A stretch of 5,059 bases of DNA from Hyphomicrobiales bacterium (GCA_015655535.1 JAATEW010000163.1:1-5059), one strand, 5' to 3'; positions 1 through 5,059 are shown, numbered from the stretch's first letter. Made by a program: numbers and translations. Notes: generated by a model not told the origin, from the sequence alone.

Positions 1-21
1 AACCGTCAAACCTCTGCTCAT
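1..21 (-). CDS. 5' end of a divergently transcribed gene (partial, product unknown)
   Basis: On the minus strand an ATG at 21-19 opens a frame reading M-S-R-G-L-T-V before the window ends. It is preceded by a purine-rich GGGGAG at 35-30, eight bases before the ATG, which is a very good Shine-Dalgarno. Seven codons are too few to name a product. The context suggests a target of the adjacent regulator: in bacteria with ScfR-type regulators the divergent neighbour is often a short-chain acyl-CoA or glyoxylate-cycle enzyme gene (isocitrate lyase, propionyl-CoA carboxylase or a methylcitrate-pathway gene). That identification is inference only. A competing minus-strand frame ends at a stop at 20-18 and spans the operator boxes, so I regard it as spurious. 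Confidence 0.4.
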
Positions 22-71
22 TCGCTCTTCTCCCCAGAAGGAACTCGTCCGAAAGAGGGAAATATCGAAGT

Positions 72-151
72 TTTTCGTTTGCTTCTTGCGAAAAGACGCA
101 GATTTGCAAATTGTTTGCTAATTCGATTTGCAATGTTACAACTTTTGCATG
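72..151. promoter_or_regulatory. Cluster of TTTGCAAA-like operator boxes in the divergent promoter region
   Basis: A perfect palindromic TTTGCAAA lies at 103-110, followed in the same direction by TTTGCTAA (114-121), TTTGCAAT (127-134) and TTTGCATG (144-151, running into the ATG at 149). Upstream are TTTGC at 78-82, TTGCGAAA at 86-93, and an inverted repeat TTTTCG (72-77) / CGAAAA (89-94). From memory of the family, the ScfR-type regulators PrpR, RamB and PccR bind TTTGCAAA-type boxes; for PccR two boxes about four bases apart are described. Here the spacers are 3 bases (111-113) and 5 bases (122-126). The array lies between the regulator start and a likely divergent start, so autoregulation plus control of the neighbour is the natural reading. 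The boxes would cover the regulator's own promoter. No convincing -35/-10 pair could be assigned on either strand. Confidence 0.65.
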
Positions 152-1576
152 CGACAAAAGCTCTTTTCTGGAATGCAGGTTCGCCGGCTGCGCGAGGCAC
201 ATGCCCTCACCCAGCATGCTTTCGCTGAACGTGTCGGAATTTCAGCAAGTTACCTAAATCAGATCGAGAGCAACCAAAGGCCGCTGACGGCTCCCGTCCT
301 GCTTGGCCTTGCCCAGGCCTTTTCGGTCAATCTCGCCGATTTCGCCCAGGAAGATACCGATCGCCTCATCGGCGATTTACGCCAGGCCCTGGCCGATCCG
401 GTGTTTTCCGGCCTTTTGCCGAATAGCCAGGATCTGAAGACGATCGCCGCCAATACGCCCTGGTTCGCACATGCTTTCCTGAGCCTTCATCTGGCCTTCC
501 GCCGCGCCAATGAGCGGACGCAGATCCTCGACGAAGCCTTCTCCTCCGAGCGCACCGAGATGGAGCGCGATCCCGGCGCGCTTCTGCCATACGAGGAAGT
601 CCGGAATTTTCTGCATTATCGCGGCAATTATCTCGACCGGCTCGACCGCAACGCCGAAAGCCTCGCCGAAGAGATCAGCGTCGGCGAGAGCGTCCATGGC
701 ACGCATCTTTCCGACTATCTGTTCAAGCGGCACGGCATACGCGTCGAGAACGAGAAGGTCGATCCGAGCTCTCTGTTCATCCGCCGCTACGATCGCGTCG
801 CTCGCGTGCTCTGGCTGCGCGACGGTCTCGATCATGCGAGCAAGGTCTTTCACATCGCCCATCTGATCGGCCAGATTGAACAGGAAAAAGAGCTGGACGC
901 GATCATTTCGGAAGCGAGCTTCCGGGCCAATGGCTCCGCCGCCATCACGCGCATCGCGCTCGCCAATTATTTCGCCGGCGCGCTCGTCATGCCCTACGAG
1001 CGCTTTCTCAACGCGGCGCGCAGCCTGCGCTATGATGTCGAAAGGCTCTGCATCTTGTTCGGCGCGAGTTTCGAACAGGTCGGACACAGGCTCTCGACCT
1101 TGCAGCGGCCTGGCGATCGCGGCGTGCCTTTCTATTTCGTCCGCGTCGACCGGGCCGGCAATATTCTGAAACGTCATTCTTCTACACGCTTCCAATTCGC
1201 GCGTTTCGGCGGCACCTGCCCGCTATGGAACGTGCATGAGGCCTTCTCGTCCGGAGACCGGACGCTCGTCCAGATCGCCGAAATGCCGGACGGCGTGCGC
1301 TATCTGAGCATCGCCCGCGCGGCGACGAAATCGGGCGGCAGCCATCTCGCGCCGCCGCGCCATTTCGCGCTCGGGATCGGCTGCGAAATCAGCTATGCGC
1401 AAGACGTGGTCTATGCCGACGGCATAGATATCAAGACCGCACCGGTCACCAAGATCGGCGTCAGTTGCCGCATCTGCGAACGCGGCGATTGCCCACAACG
1501 CGCCGCGCCGCCGATCGACCGGCCGCTCATCGTCGATCCTGACCGGCGCGACTTTGTGCCTTTTCGGTTTTCTTGA
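149..1576 (+). CDS. ScfR-family (RamB/PrpR/PccR-like) HTH transcriptional regulator, short-chain acyl-CoA responsive
   Basis: A 475-residue DNA-binding regulator of the short-chain fatty acyl-CoA regulator family. These proteins act in the cytoplasm and control propionyl-CoA, methylcitrate, ethylmalonyl-CoA or glyoxylate-cycle genes. Residues 10-65 form an XRE/Cro-type helix-turn-helix (TQHAFAERVGISASYLNQIE, then NQRPLTAPVL), the family's hallmark N-terminus. Residues about 170-300 match the IrrE/ImmA-like (DUF955) core, but the zinc-protease motif is degenerate: it reads F-H-I-A-H-L-I-G-Q (224-232) instead of HExxH. The C-terminal domain (about 325-470) ends in Cys440, Cys443 and Cys448 followed by PQRAAPP; the equivalent cysteines in mycobacterial PrpR are reported to bind a [4Fe-4S] cluster. 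I chose the ATG at 149 because M-R-Q-K-L-F-S-G fits the family N-terminus. A TTG at 128 would add seven residues but lies inside an operator box, and an ATG at 173 would lose the conserved start. No Shine-Dalgarno precedes 149, so a leaderless transcript is possible. Which ScfR subgroup it belongs to cannot be decided. Confidence 0.9.
   Translation: MRQKLFSGMQVRRLREAHALTQHAFAERVGISASYLNQIESNQRPLTAPVLLGLAQAFSVNLADFAQEDTDRLIGDLRQALADPVFSGLLPNSQDLKTIAANTPWFAHAFLSLHLAFRRANERTQILDEAFSSERTEMERDPGALLPYEEVRNFLHYRGNYLDRLDRNAESLAEEISVGESVHGTHLSDYLFKRHGIRVENEKVDPSSLFIRRYDRVARVLWLRDGLDHASKVFHIAHLIGQIEQEKELDAIISEASFRANGSAAITRIALANYFAGALVMPYERFLNAARSLRYDVERLCILFGASFEQVGHRLSTLQRPGDRGVPFYFVRVDRAGNILKRHSSTRFQFARFGGTCPLWNVHEAFSSGDRTLVQIAEMPDGVRYLSIARAATKSGGSHLAPPRHFALGIGCEISYAQDVVYADGIDIKTAPVTKIGVSCRICERGDCPQRAAPPIDRPLIVDPDRRDFVPFRFS
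1527..1576. other. Tail-to-tail overlap of two convergent genes (50 bp)
   Basis: The regulator's stop (TGA, 1574-1576, plus strand) lies beyond the stop of the polyamine-binding protein (TGA read at 1529-1527, minus strand). About the last 16 codons of each gene are therefore encoded on opposite strands of the same DNA. No intrinsic terminator is visible for either gene at this junction. Read-through transcripts from each side would be antisense to the other gene. Confidence 0.85.
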
Positions 1577-2798
1577 CCCCCGATTTTTCGTCTTTCTTGC
1601 CGGCGGTCTTGTCGTTCTTTCCGCCCTTCGATTTGTCGTTCTTCGTGACCGCCGGTTTGATGTCGCCGTTTTTGACGCGCAGCCATTCCTTCGCGACGAA
1701 AGCCTGTTCGGCCGCGCCATAAAGGCCCATGACGAAGAAGCTCTTCATCGTCGCATCGTCTGGATAGATCGACGAGTCCGAAAGAATTTCGGAAGGAAGA
1801 AAAGCTTTCGACGCCGGAACGCCATTGGCGAAACGCGTCGCCTTGGTGTTGCGCGCCGCTATGTCCGGCCGCAGGAGATAATTGATCAGAGCATAGGCCT
1901 CGTCTGGATGCGCCGCATCCTTGGGGATTGCGAGATTGTCAAGCAGGATGAGCGTGCCGCCCTTCGGAATGGCATAACCGACCGTCACGCCGCTGGCGGA
2001 ATCCGCCGCCTGCTTACGCGCCTGGGCCGCGTCGCTGGACCAGCCGAGCGTGAGGCAGTCGTCGCCGCCCGCCAGATCCGATAGATCGTTGGTTGCGCGA
2101 AATTTTTTCACGTTCCGGCGCAGACCGTAAAGAAGATCCGCCGCCCGTTTCAGATCGACGAGCGACTTCGAGCGCGGATTCACGCCCATATAGTGCAATG
2201 TCGCGGCGAAAAGTTCGTTCGGGCTGTCTTGCACGTCAACGCCACAATCGGAAAATTTCTTCAAAACATCCGGCCGGAAGATCACGTCCCATGAGGCCAG
2301 AGAAGCCGCTCCCTGGCGATCCTCGATCATCTTGGCGTTATAGGTCAGGCCCATTGTGAACCACATATAGTTCACGGCATAAAGGTTGCCCGGATCGTAG
2401 ATGGCGAGCCGTCCCATGATATCCGGCCAAAGTCCTTTGGCCGCGGGGAGTTTCGCTTTGTTGAGTTTGAGCAGGAGATCGCTTGCGATCGCCTTTTGCA
2501 GCAGCGGGCCGGATATTATCACGACATCATAGCCGGACCGGCCGGGCGCGAGATGCGCATCGAGCGCCTCGCTCGTATCATAAGTGTCATAGGCGATCTT
2601 GATGCCGGTTTCCTTGGTGAAATCGTCAAGGACCTTGGGATCGAAATAATCGGCCCAGGCATAAAGATTGACGACCTTTTCCTGCACCGATTTATCCGGC
2701 GCCGCTTTATTTTGCGCCGTGCTATCTTGTGCGAAGGCAGCATGCGGCCAAATGAAAAATGCCGCTAGAAGCACGAAACATCGAAAAAGACGATTCAT
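1527..2798 (-). CDS. potF: Periplasmic polyamine (putrescine/spermidine)-binding protein, PotF/PotD family, with lysine-rich tail
   Basis: A 423-residue extracellular solute-binding protein of the polyamine ABC-transporter type. Residues 1-23 are a Sec signal peptide (Arg4 and Arg7, hydrophobic core, A-F-A then Gln24 as likely cleavage site) with no lipobox. The mature domain follows E. coli PotF closely: NLYAWADYF (44-52), ETGIKIAYD (63-71), YDVVIISG (90-97), YMWFTMGLTYN (144-154), DSPNELF (191-197), LGWSSDA (251-257) and INYLLRPD (305-312). By recalled alignment the ligand residues Trp48, Asp50, Glu195, Trp253, Asp256 and Asp287 are kept, while PotF Tyr314 is Phe323 here. PotF ends near residue 380; this protein continues with about 40 mostly Lys/Asp/Gly residues. 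I chose the ATG at 2798 because it opens directly on the signal peptide; a TTG at 2861 would bury it. No strong Shine-Dalgarno is visible. No permease or ATPase gene is adjacent. The exact ligand (putrescine, spermidine or related amine) is not certain. Confidence 0.9.
   Translation of the reverse strand: MNRLFRCFVLLAAFFIWPHAAFAQDSTAQNKAAPDKSVQEKVVNLYAWADYFDPKVLDDFTKETGIKIAYDTYDTSEALDAHLAPGRSGYDVVIISGPLLQKAIASDLLLKLNKAKLPAAKGLWPDIMGRLAIYDPGNLYAVNYMWFTMGLTYNAKMIEDRQGAASLASWDVIFRPDVLKKFSDCGVDVQDSPNELFAATLHYMGVNPRSKSLVDLKRAADLLYGLRRNVKKFRATNDLSDLAGGDDCLTLGWSSDAAQARKQAADSASGVTVGYAIPKGGTLILLDNLAIPKDAAHPDEAYALINYLLRPDIAARNTKATRFANGVPASKAFLPSEILSDSSIYPDDATMKSFFVMGLYGAAEQAFVAKEWLRVKNGDIKPAVTKNDKSKGGKNDKTAGKKDEKSGVKKTEKAQSRAGQDRR
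1530..1643 (-). repeat. Imperfect repeat coding the lysine-rich tail of the polyamine-binding protein
   Basis: Residues 386-423 of the binding protein are low-complexity, with a loose unit K-(N/K)-D-(K/E)-(S/T) seen as KNDKS, KNDKT and KKDEKS, then KKTEKAQ. At DNA level the 11-base string TTGTCGTTCTT occurs at 1609-1619 and again at 1633-1643 (plus-strand reading), 24 bp or eight codons apart, which points to local duplication. The stretch sits mainly between the place where PotF homologues normally stop and the end of the convergent regulator gene. Confidence 0.6.
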
Positions 2799-2990
2799 AT
2801 GGGCGCCCGAAAATCCATCCGCCGCAGCATCTGAAAGACCACACCTGTTGCGTTTAATCAACGCGCGGGCGGCCCCGACGAAGAAGCATCCACGGGTCCG
2901 GTTCTCAGGCTCTTGAAGACCGGCACGGCCTGGATTAGCTCAATTTTGGACCGGCAAGCGCGCCCGCCAATCTCACAAGAGGATTTACGC
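2799..2990. promoter_or_regulatory. Divergent intergenic region between the polyamine-binding protein and the small hypothetical gene
   Basis: These 192 bases must hold promoters for two outward-facing genes. The best rightward candidate is a TTGAAG at 2913-2918 with TTAGCT at 2935-2940 (16-base spacer), but the second hexamer is a poor -10. Leftward, a TTGATT read from 2861-2856 has no good partner. No operator palindrome, riboswitch-like fold or TTTGCAAA box is evident. The promoter placement is tentative. Confidence 0.3.
2978..2983 (+). promoter_or_regulatory. Ribosome-binding site of the small hypothetical gene
   Basis: AGAGGA seven bases before the ATG at 2991 is a strong Shine-Dalgarno. 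It fixes the start there rather than at the in-frame upstream alternative near 2913, which lacks one. Confidence 0.75.
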
Positions 2991-3344
2991 ATGAACGTTC
3001 AAACCGAACAAACCGAGACGCAAAAGCCGTTGGTGGCTTTCGAGGATGAGATCACCGGTCTTTGCCGCGACGACAAATATGGCAAGATCGCCGAGAGCTT
3101 CGCTACCTTTGTCGCGTCTCATCCGGGCATCAGCTATCTGGCGTTTGAACCCATTCCGGCGAAGATCAGCGACCATCTCATCAAGAAAACCCATGCGCCC
3201 GCCGCTTTTATGACGATGACGATCCGCAAGCCGACCTGGACGGACGAGCTTCGCAAAGCCCTCAAGGACCCCAAGTCGCTCGAAACCTATGTCGCTTCGC
3301 TCGAGGCGGATGTGCAGGCGATCGCGACGCAAACCAGAAAATAG
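2991..3344 (+). CDS. Hypothetical protein, 117 residues, unrecognised
   Basis: I do not recognise this protein. It starts at an ATG with a strong AGAGGA site and ends at TAG (3342-3344). It has no signal peptide and no membrane segment, so it should be cytoplasmic. Residues 1-12 are a polar, Gln/Thr-rich leader. Residues about 25-70 look like a mixed alpha/beta fold (CRDDKYGKIAESFATFVAS, then SYLAFEPIPAKISDHLIKK), a short hydrophobic stretch AAFMTMTI lies at 71-78, and the C-terminus (83-115) is probably helical. There is one cysteine (Cys25) and no recognisable catalytic or metal motif. It lies 149 bp upstream of cysD on the same strand, but a GC hairpin between them argues for a separate transcript. 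The opposite-strand frame over the same bases is arginine-rich and has no ribosome site, which favours this strand. A link to sulfate metabolism is only a guess from position. Confidence 0.75.
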   Translation: MNVQTEQTETQKPLVAFEDEITGLCRDDKYGKIAESFATFVASHPGISYLAFEPIPAKISDHLIKKTHAPAAFMTMTIRKPTWTDELRKALKDPKSLETYVASLEADVQAIATQTRK

Positions 3345-3355
3345 ATCCGGCGCCC

Positions 3356-3379
3356 GGGGCCACGGCCAAGCCTGGCCCT
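3356..3379 (+). terminator. Strong GC hairpin, possible terminator after the hypothetical gene
   Basis: GGGCCA (3357-3362) pairs with TGGCCC (3373-3378), and GGC (3364-3366) pairs with GCC (3370-3372) around a CAA loop. This gives nine Watson-Crick pairs with one bulged C (3363), plus a G-T wobble at 3356/3379. It starts 12 bases after the stop codon at 3344. No T-run follows directly; only a pyrimidine stretch CCTCTCTCTT comes later (3391-3400). It may be a weak or atypical terminator, an mRNA-stabilising 3' hairpin, or part of the cysD leader. Confidence 0.45.
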
Positions 3380-3463
3380 GCTCGCGGCAGCCTCTCTCTT
3401 ATGAATCAGCCATTTGCATGCAGATTGCAGGAGCGGTGCAGAGACGATAAGTACATTATGACT

Positions 3464-3504
3464 GTAAAATATCCTATCGTACAGGATTTTTGTGTGAAAT
3501 ATCC
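3464..3504 (+). repeat. Direct repeat GTRAAATATCC flanking the cysD start
   Basis: GTAAAATATCC (3464-3474) and GTGAAATATCC (3494-3504) match at 10 of 11 positions, with starts exactly 30 bp apart. The second copy begins with the proposed GTG start codon of cysD. The copies are in frame and would encode VKYP twice if translation began further upstream. They could be a small local duplication of the gene start or paired protein-binding sites about three helical turns apart. Confidence 0.5.
3467..3491 (+). promoter_or_regulatory. Small hairpin over the cysD Shine-Dalgarno (possible translational control)
   Basis: ATCCT (3471-3475) pairs with AGGAT (3483-3487) across the seven-base loop ATCGTAC. 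Beyond a T-T mismatch (3470/3488), AAA (3467-3469) pairs with TTT (3489-3491). The right arm contains AGGA at 3483-3486, the only good ribosome-binding site near the cysD start, seven bases before GTG 3494. The stem is mostly A-T and modest in strength, so it may be fortuitous. Confidence 0.35.
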
Positions 3505-4402
3505 CTTGTCGTCCCACCTGCGCCGCCTCGAGGCGGAAGCGATCTTCATTTTGCGCGAGGTGGCGGCCGAGTTCGAAAAGCCGGTGATGCTTTATTCGAT
3601 CGGCAAGGATTCGAGCGTGATGCTGCATCTCGCACTCAAAGCCTTCTATCCCGGCAAGCCGCCCTTTCCGCTGCTCCACGTCGATACGACCTGGAAATTC
3701 CGCGAGATGATCGCGTTTCGCGATGAAACCGCGCAACGCGTCGGCATGGAGCTGATCGTCCACATCAATCAGGATGGCGTCGCGCGCGGCATCTCGCCTT
3801 TTGCCTCGGGCTCCTCCGTCCATACGCAAGTCATGAAGACGGACGGCCTGCGGCAGGCGCTCGACAAATATAAGTTCGACGCGGCCTTCGGCGGCGCGCG
3901 GCGCGACGAGGAAAAAAGCCGTGCGAAGGAGCGCATCTTCTCGCATCGCTCAGCCCTTCATGCGTGGGACCCGCGCAATCAGCGGCCGGAACTCTGGCGG
4001 CTCTTCAACACGCGGATCAAGCAAGGCGAATCCATGCGCGTGTTTCCGCTCTCCAATTGGACCGAGCTCGACGTCTGGGATTATATCGCCGCCGAAGAGA
4101 TTCCGGTGGTGCCGCTTTATTTCGCCAAGGAACGGCCGGTCGTCAGCCGCGACGGCACGCTCATCATGGTCGATGACGAGCGCATGCCGCTCGCGGCCGG
4201 CGAGGTGCCGCAGTGGGAGCGGATCAGATTCCGCACGCTCGGCTGCTATCCTCTGACGGGGGCGATCCGGTCCGAAGCGGAAACGCTCGCCGACATGATC
4301 GCCGAGATGCGAAGTTCCACATCTTCCGAACGCGAGGGCCGCCTGATCGATCAGGATGAATCGGGCTCCATGGAAAAGAAAAAACGCGAGGGCTATTTCT
4401 AA
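3494..4402 (+). CDS. cysD: Sulfate adenylyltransferase subunit 2 (ATP sulfurylase, CysD)
   Basis: The catalytic subunit of heterodimeric ATP sulfurylase, forming APS and pyrophosphate from sulfate and ATP in the cytoplasm, driven by GTP hydrolysis on CysN. It is a PAPS-reductase-like PP-loop ATPase: SIGKDS at 35-40, LLHVDTTWKF at 60-69, the near-invariant FGGARRDEEKSRAKER at 132-147, FPLSNWTELDVW at 184-195, RFRTLGCYPLTG at 245-256, and the typical ending KKREGYF. I chose the GTG at 3494: AGGA lies seven bases upstream, and the resulting 302 residues equal E. coli CysD in length, with the same spacing to HLRRLEAE. In-frame ATGs at 3458 (314 residues) and 3401 (333 residues) lack a well-placed Shine-Dalgarno and would add an extension unlike the family; 3458 remains a plausible annotated start. 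The TAA stop overlaps the cysN ATG by one base, so the two are one operon and probably translationally coupled. Confidence 0.96.
   Translation: MKYPLSSHLRRLEAEAIFILREVAAEFEKPVMLYSIGKDSSVMLHLALKAFYPGKPPFPLLHVDTTWKFREMIAFRDETAQRVGMELIVHINQDGVARGISPFASGSSVHTQVMKTDGLRQALDKYKFDAAFGGARRDEEKSRAKERIFSHRSALHAWDPRNQRPELWRLFNTRIKQGESMRVFPLSNWTELDVWDYIAAEEIPVVPLYFAKERPVVSRDGTLIMVDDERMPLAAGEVPQWERIRFRTLGCYPLTGAIRSEAETLADMIAEMRSSTSSEREGRLIDQDESGSMEKKKREGYF
4388..4392 (+). promoter_or_regulatory. cysN ribosome-binding site inside the cysD coding end
   Basis: GAGGG, nine bases before the ATG at 4402, is supplied by the codons for the conserved Glu-Gly near the end of CysD. It supports the start at 4402 over the in-frame ATG at 4411. 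Confidence 0.6.
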
Positions 4403-5059
4403 TGTCGAAAATGGCTTTCGTGGCGGAGGATGCCGAACCCGTGACGCTGGCGGCGCCAGCCTCGCGCCCGACCTTGCGCTTTCTCACCTGCGGCTCGGTC
4501 GATGACGGCAAATCAACCCTCATCGGGCGCCTGCTCTACGAACAGCAGGCGATCTTCGACGACCAGCTCGCGGCGCTTGAGCGCGACTCGAAAAAGCACG
4601 GCACGGATGGCGACAATATCGATTTCGCGCTCCTCGTGGACGGGCTCGAAGCCGAACGCGAGCAAGGCATCACGATCGACGTCGCCTATCGCTATTTCTC
4701 GACGCCGAAACGCTCCTTCATCGTCGCCGACACGCCCGGCCACGAACAATATACGCGCAATATGGCGACGGGCGCCTCCAATGCCGATCTTGCCATCCTG
4801 CTCGTCGACGCGCGCAAGGGCCTGCTGACGCAGACCTACCGGCATGCTACAATTGTCTCGCTGCTCGGCATCAAGCATGTTGTTTTAGCGGTCAATAAGA
4901 TTGACCTCGTCGATTTCAAGCAGGATGTATTTGACGCGAGCGTGGCGGCCTTCCAGCGATTCGCGGCACCGCTAGGCTTCAAGACGATCGTGCCGATCCC
5001 TATGTCGGCGCGCCACGGCTACAATATTTCAGGCCTCAGTGCGCGCACGCCCTGGCACC
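4402..5059 (+). CDS. cysN: Sulfate adenylyltransferase subunit 1, GTPase (CysN), 3' end outside the window
   Basis: The GTPase subunit that couples GTP hydrolysis to APS synthesis by CysD. The frame is open from the ATG at 4402 to the last base, giving 219 residues of the elongation-factor-like G domain. Visible motifs are G1 GSVDDGKST (31-39), the switch I region DGLEAEREQGITIDVAYRYF (80-99), G3 DTPGHEQYTRNM (110-121), G4 NKID (165-168) and G5 around MSA (201-203). These match E. coli CysN closely. The first 22 residues are a variable leader. The missing part should hold the beta-barrel domains and, in many rhizobial relatives, a fused C-terminal APS kinase (CysNC/NodQ), so the full product may be bifunctional. 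The start overlaps the cysD stop (TAATG). Confidence 0.95.
   Translation, partial: MSKMAFVAEDAEPVTLAAPASRPTLRFLTCGSVDDGKSTLIGRLLYEQQAIFDDQLAALERDSKKHGTDGDNIDFALLVDGLEAEREQGITIDVAYRYFSTPKRSFIVADTPGHEQYTRNMATGASNADLAILLVDARKGLLTQTYRHATIVSLLGIKHVVLAVNKIDLVDFKQDVFDASVAAFQRFAAPLGFKTIVPIPMSARHGYNISGLSARTPWH

Noticed and set aside
18..200. Minus-strand 60-residue open frame across the operator region
   Set aside because: It has no homology I recognise, spans the TTTGC boxes and the regulator's 5' end, and reads like translated regulatory DNA.
377..1195. Minus-strand 272-residue open frame inside the regulator gene
   Set aside because: It is antisense to a well-conserved regulator and rich in Arg/Ala/Asp as expected of a shadow frame; no family motif or ribosome site.
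1223..1720. Minus-strand 165-residue open frame, very Arg-rich
   Set aside because: Shadow of the regulator's 3' end and of the binding protein's tail in another frame; low-complexity and without motif.
1554..2084. Plus-strand 176-residue open frame opposite the polyamine-binding protein
   Set aside because: The minus strand clearly encodes a PotF-like protein here; the plus frame has no recognisable domain.
2985..3332. Minus-strand 115-residue frame opposite the small hypothetical gene
   Set aside because: Arg-rich composition and no Shine-Dalgarno, while the plus strand has a strong site at 2978-2983 and more normal protein composition.
3413..3430. TTTGCATG with the palindrome TGCATGCA and a nearby ATTGCAG upstream of cysD, resembling the regulator's boxes
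   Set aside because: Only a partial match to TTTGCAAA and a single copy; too weak to claim that the acyl-CoA regulator acts on cysD.
3287..3946. Minus-strand 219-residue frame over the cysD 5' half
   Set aside because: Antisense to unmistakable CysD motifs; a typical shadow in GC-rich DNA.
4502..4878. Open frames of 108 (plus) and 121 (minus) residues within cysN
   Set aside because: The true frame runs unbroken from 4402 to the window end with all five GTPase motifs; these are out-of-frame shadows.
4850..4935. Locally less GC-rich codons in cysN (for example GTT GTT TTA, GTA TTT)
   Set aside because: The protein motifs are intact and the patch is short; ordinary variation, not good evidence of transfer or recombination.

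Overview
The window looks like chromosomal DNA of an alphaproteobacterium, most likely a member of the Hyphomicrobiales/Rhizobiales. This is an inference from GC-rich coding sequence, an ScfR-type acyl-CoA regulator with TTTGCAAA-like boxes, a PotF-like polyamine-binding protein and a proteobacterial cysD-cysN operon. No rRNA, tRNA, CRISPR array, insertion sequence or phage gene was seen.

Layout from left to right. (1) Bases 1-21 hold the likely first seven codons of a gene read leftward off the window, with a good Shine-Dalgarno. (2) Bases 22-148 are a short divergent promoter region packed with TTTGC-type boxes around a perfect TTTGCAAA. (3) Bases 149-1576 (+) encode an ScfR/RamB/PrpR-type transcriptional regulator with an N-terminal HTH, a degenerate IrrE-like (DUF955) core and a C-terminal three-cysteine motif. 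(4) Bases 1527-2798 (-) encode an exported polyamine-binding protein of the PotF/PotD family with an unusual lysine-rich tail. It converges on the regulator and the two coding regions overlap by 50 bp. (5) Bases 2799-2990 are a divergent intergenic region. (6) Bases 2991-3344 (+) encode a 117-residue cytoplasmic protein that I do not recognise. (7) Bases 3345-3493 hold a strong GC hairpin and then an AT-rich leader with a direct repeat and a small hairpin over the cysD ribosome-binding site. (8) Bases 3494-4402 (+) encode CysD. (9) Bases 4402-5059 (+) encode the first 219 residues of CysN, which runs off the window.

Functionally there are three units. The regulator and its divergent neighbour probably form a short-chain acyl-CoA-responsive control unit (propionate, glyoxylate or related carbon assimilation). 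The polyamine-binding protein stands alone, with no ABC permease or ATPase next to it here. CysD and CysN are the two subunits of ATP sulfurylase, which makes adenosine 5'-phosphosulfate (APS) from sulfate. They are translationally coupled through a one-base stop/start overlap. Whether CysN is fused to an APS kinase domain (CysNC/NodQ type) cannot be seen because the gene is cut.

Nothing here amounts to a clear new biological system. The points most worth checking are the operator array, the lysine-rich tail grown into the convergent gene, the hairpin and repeat at the cysD start, and the unknown small gene before cysD.
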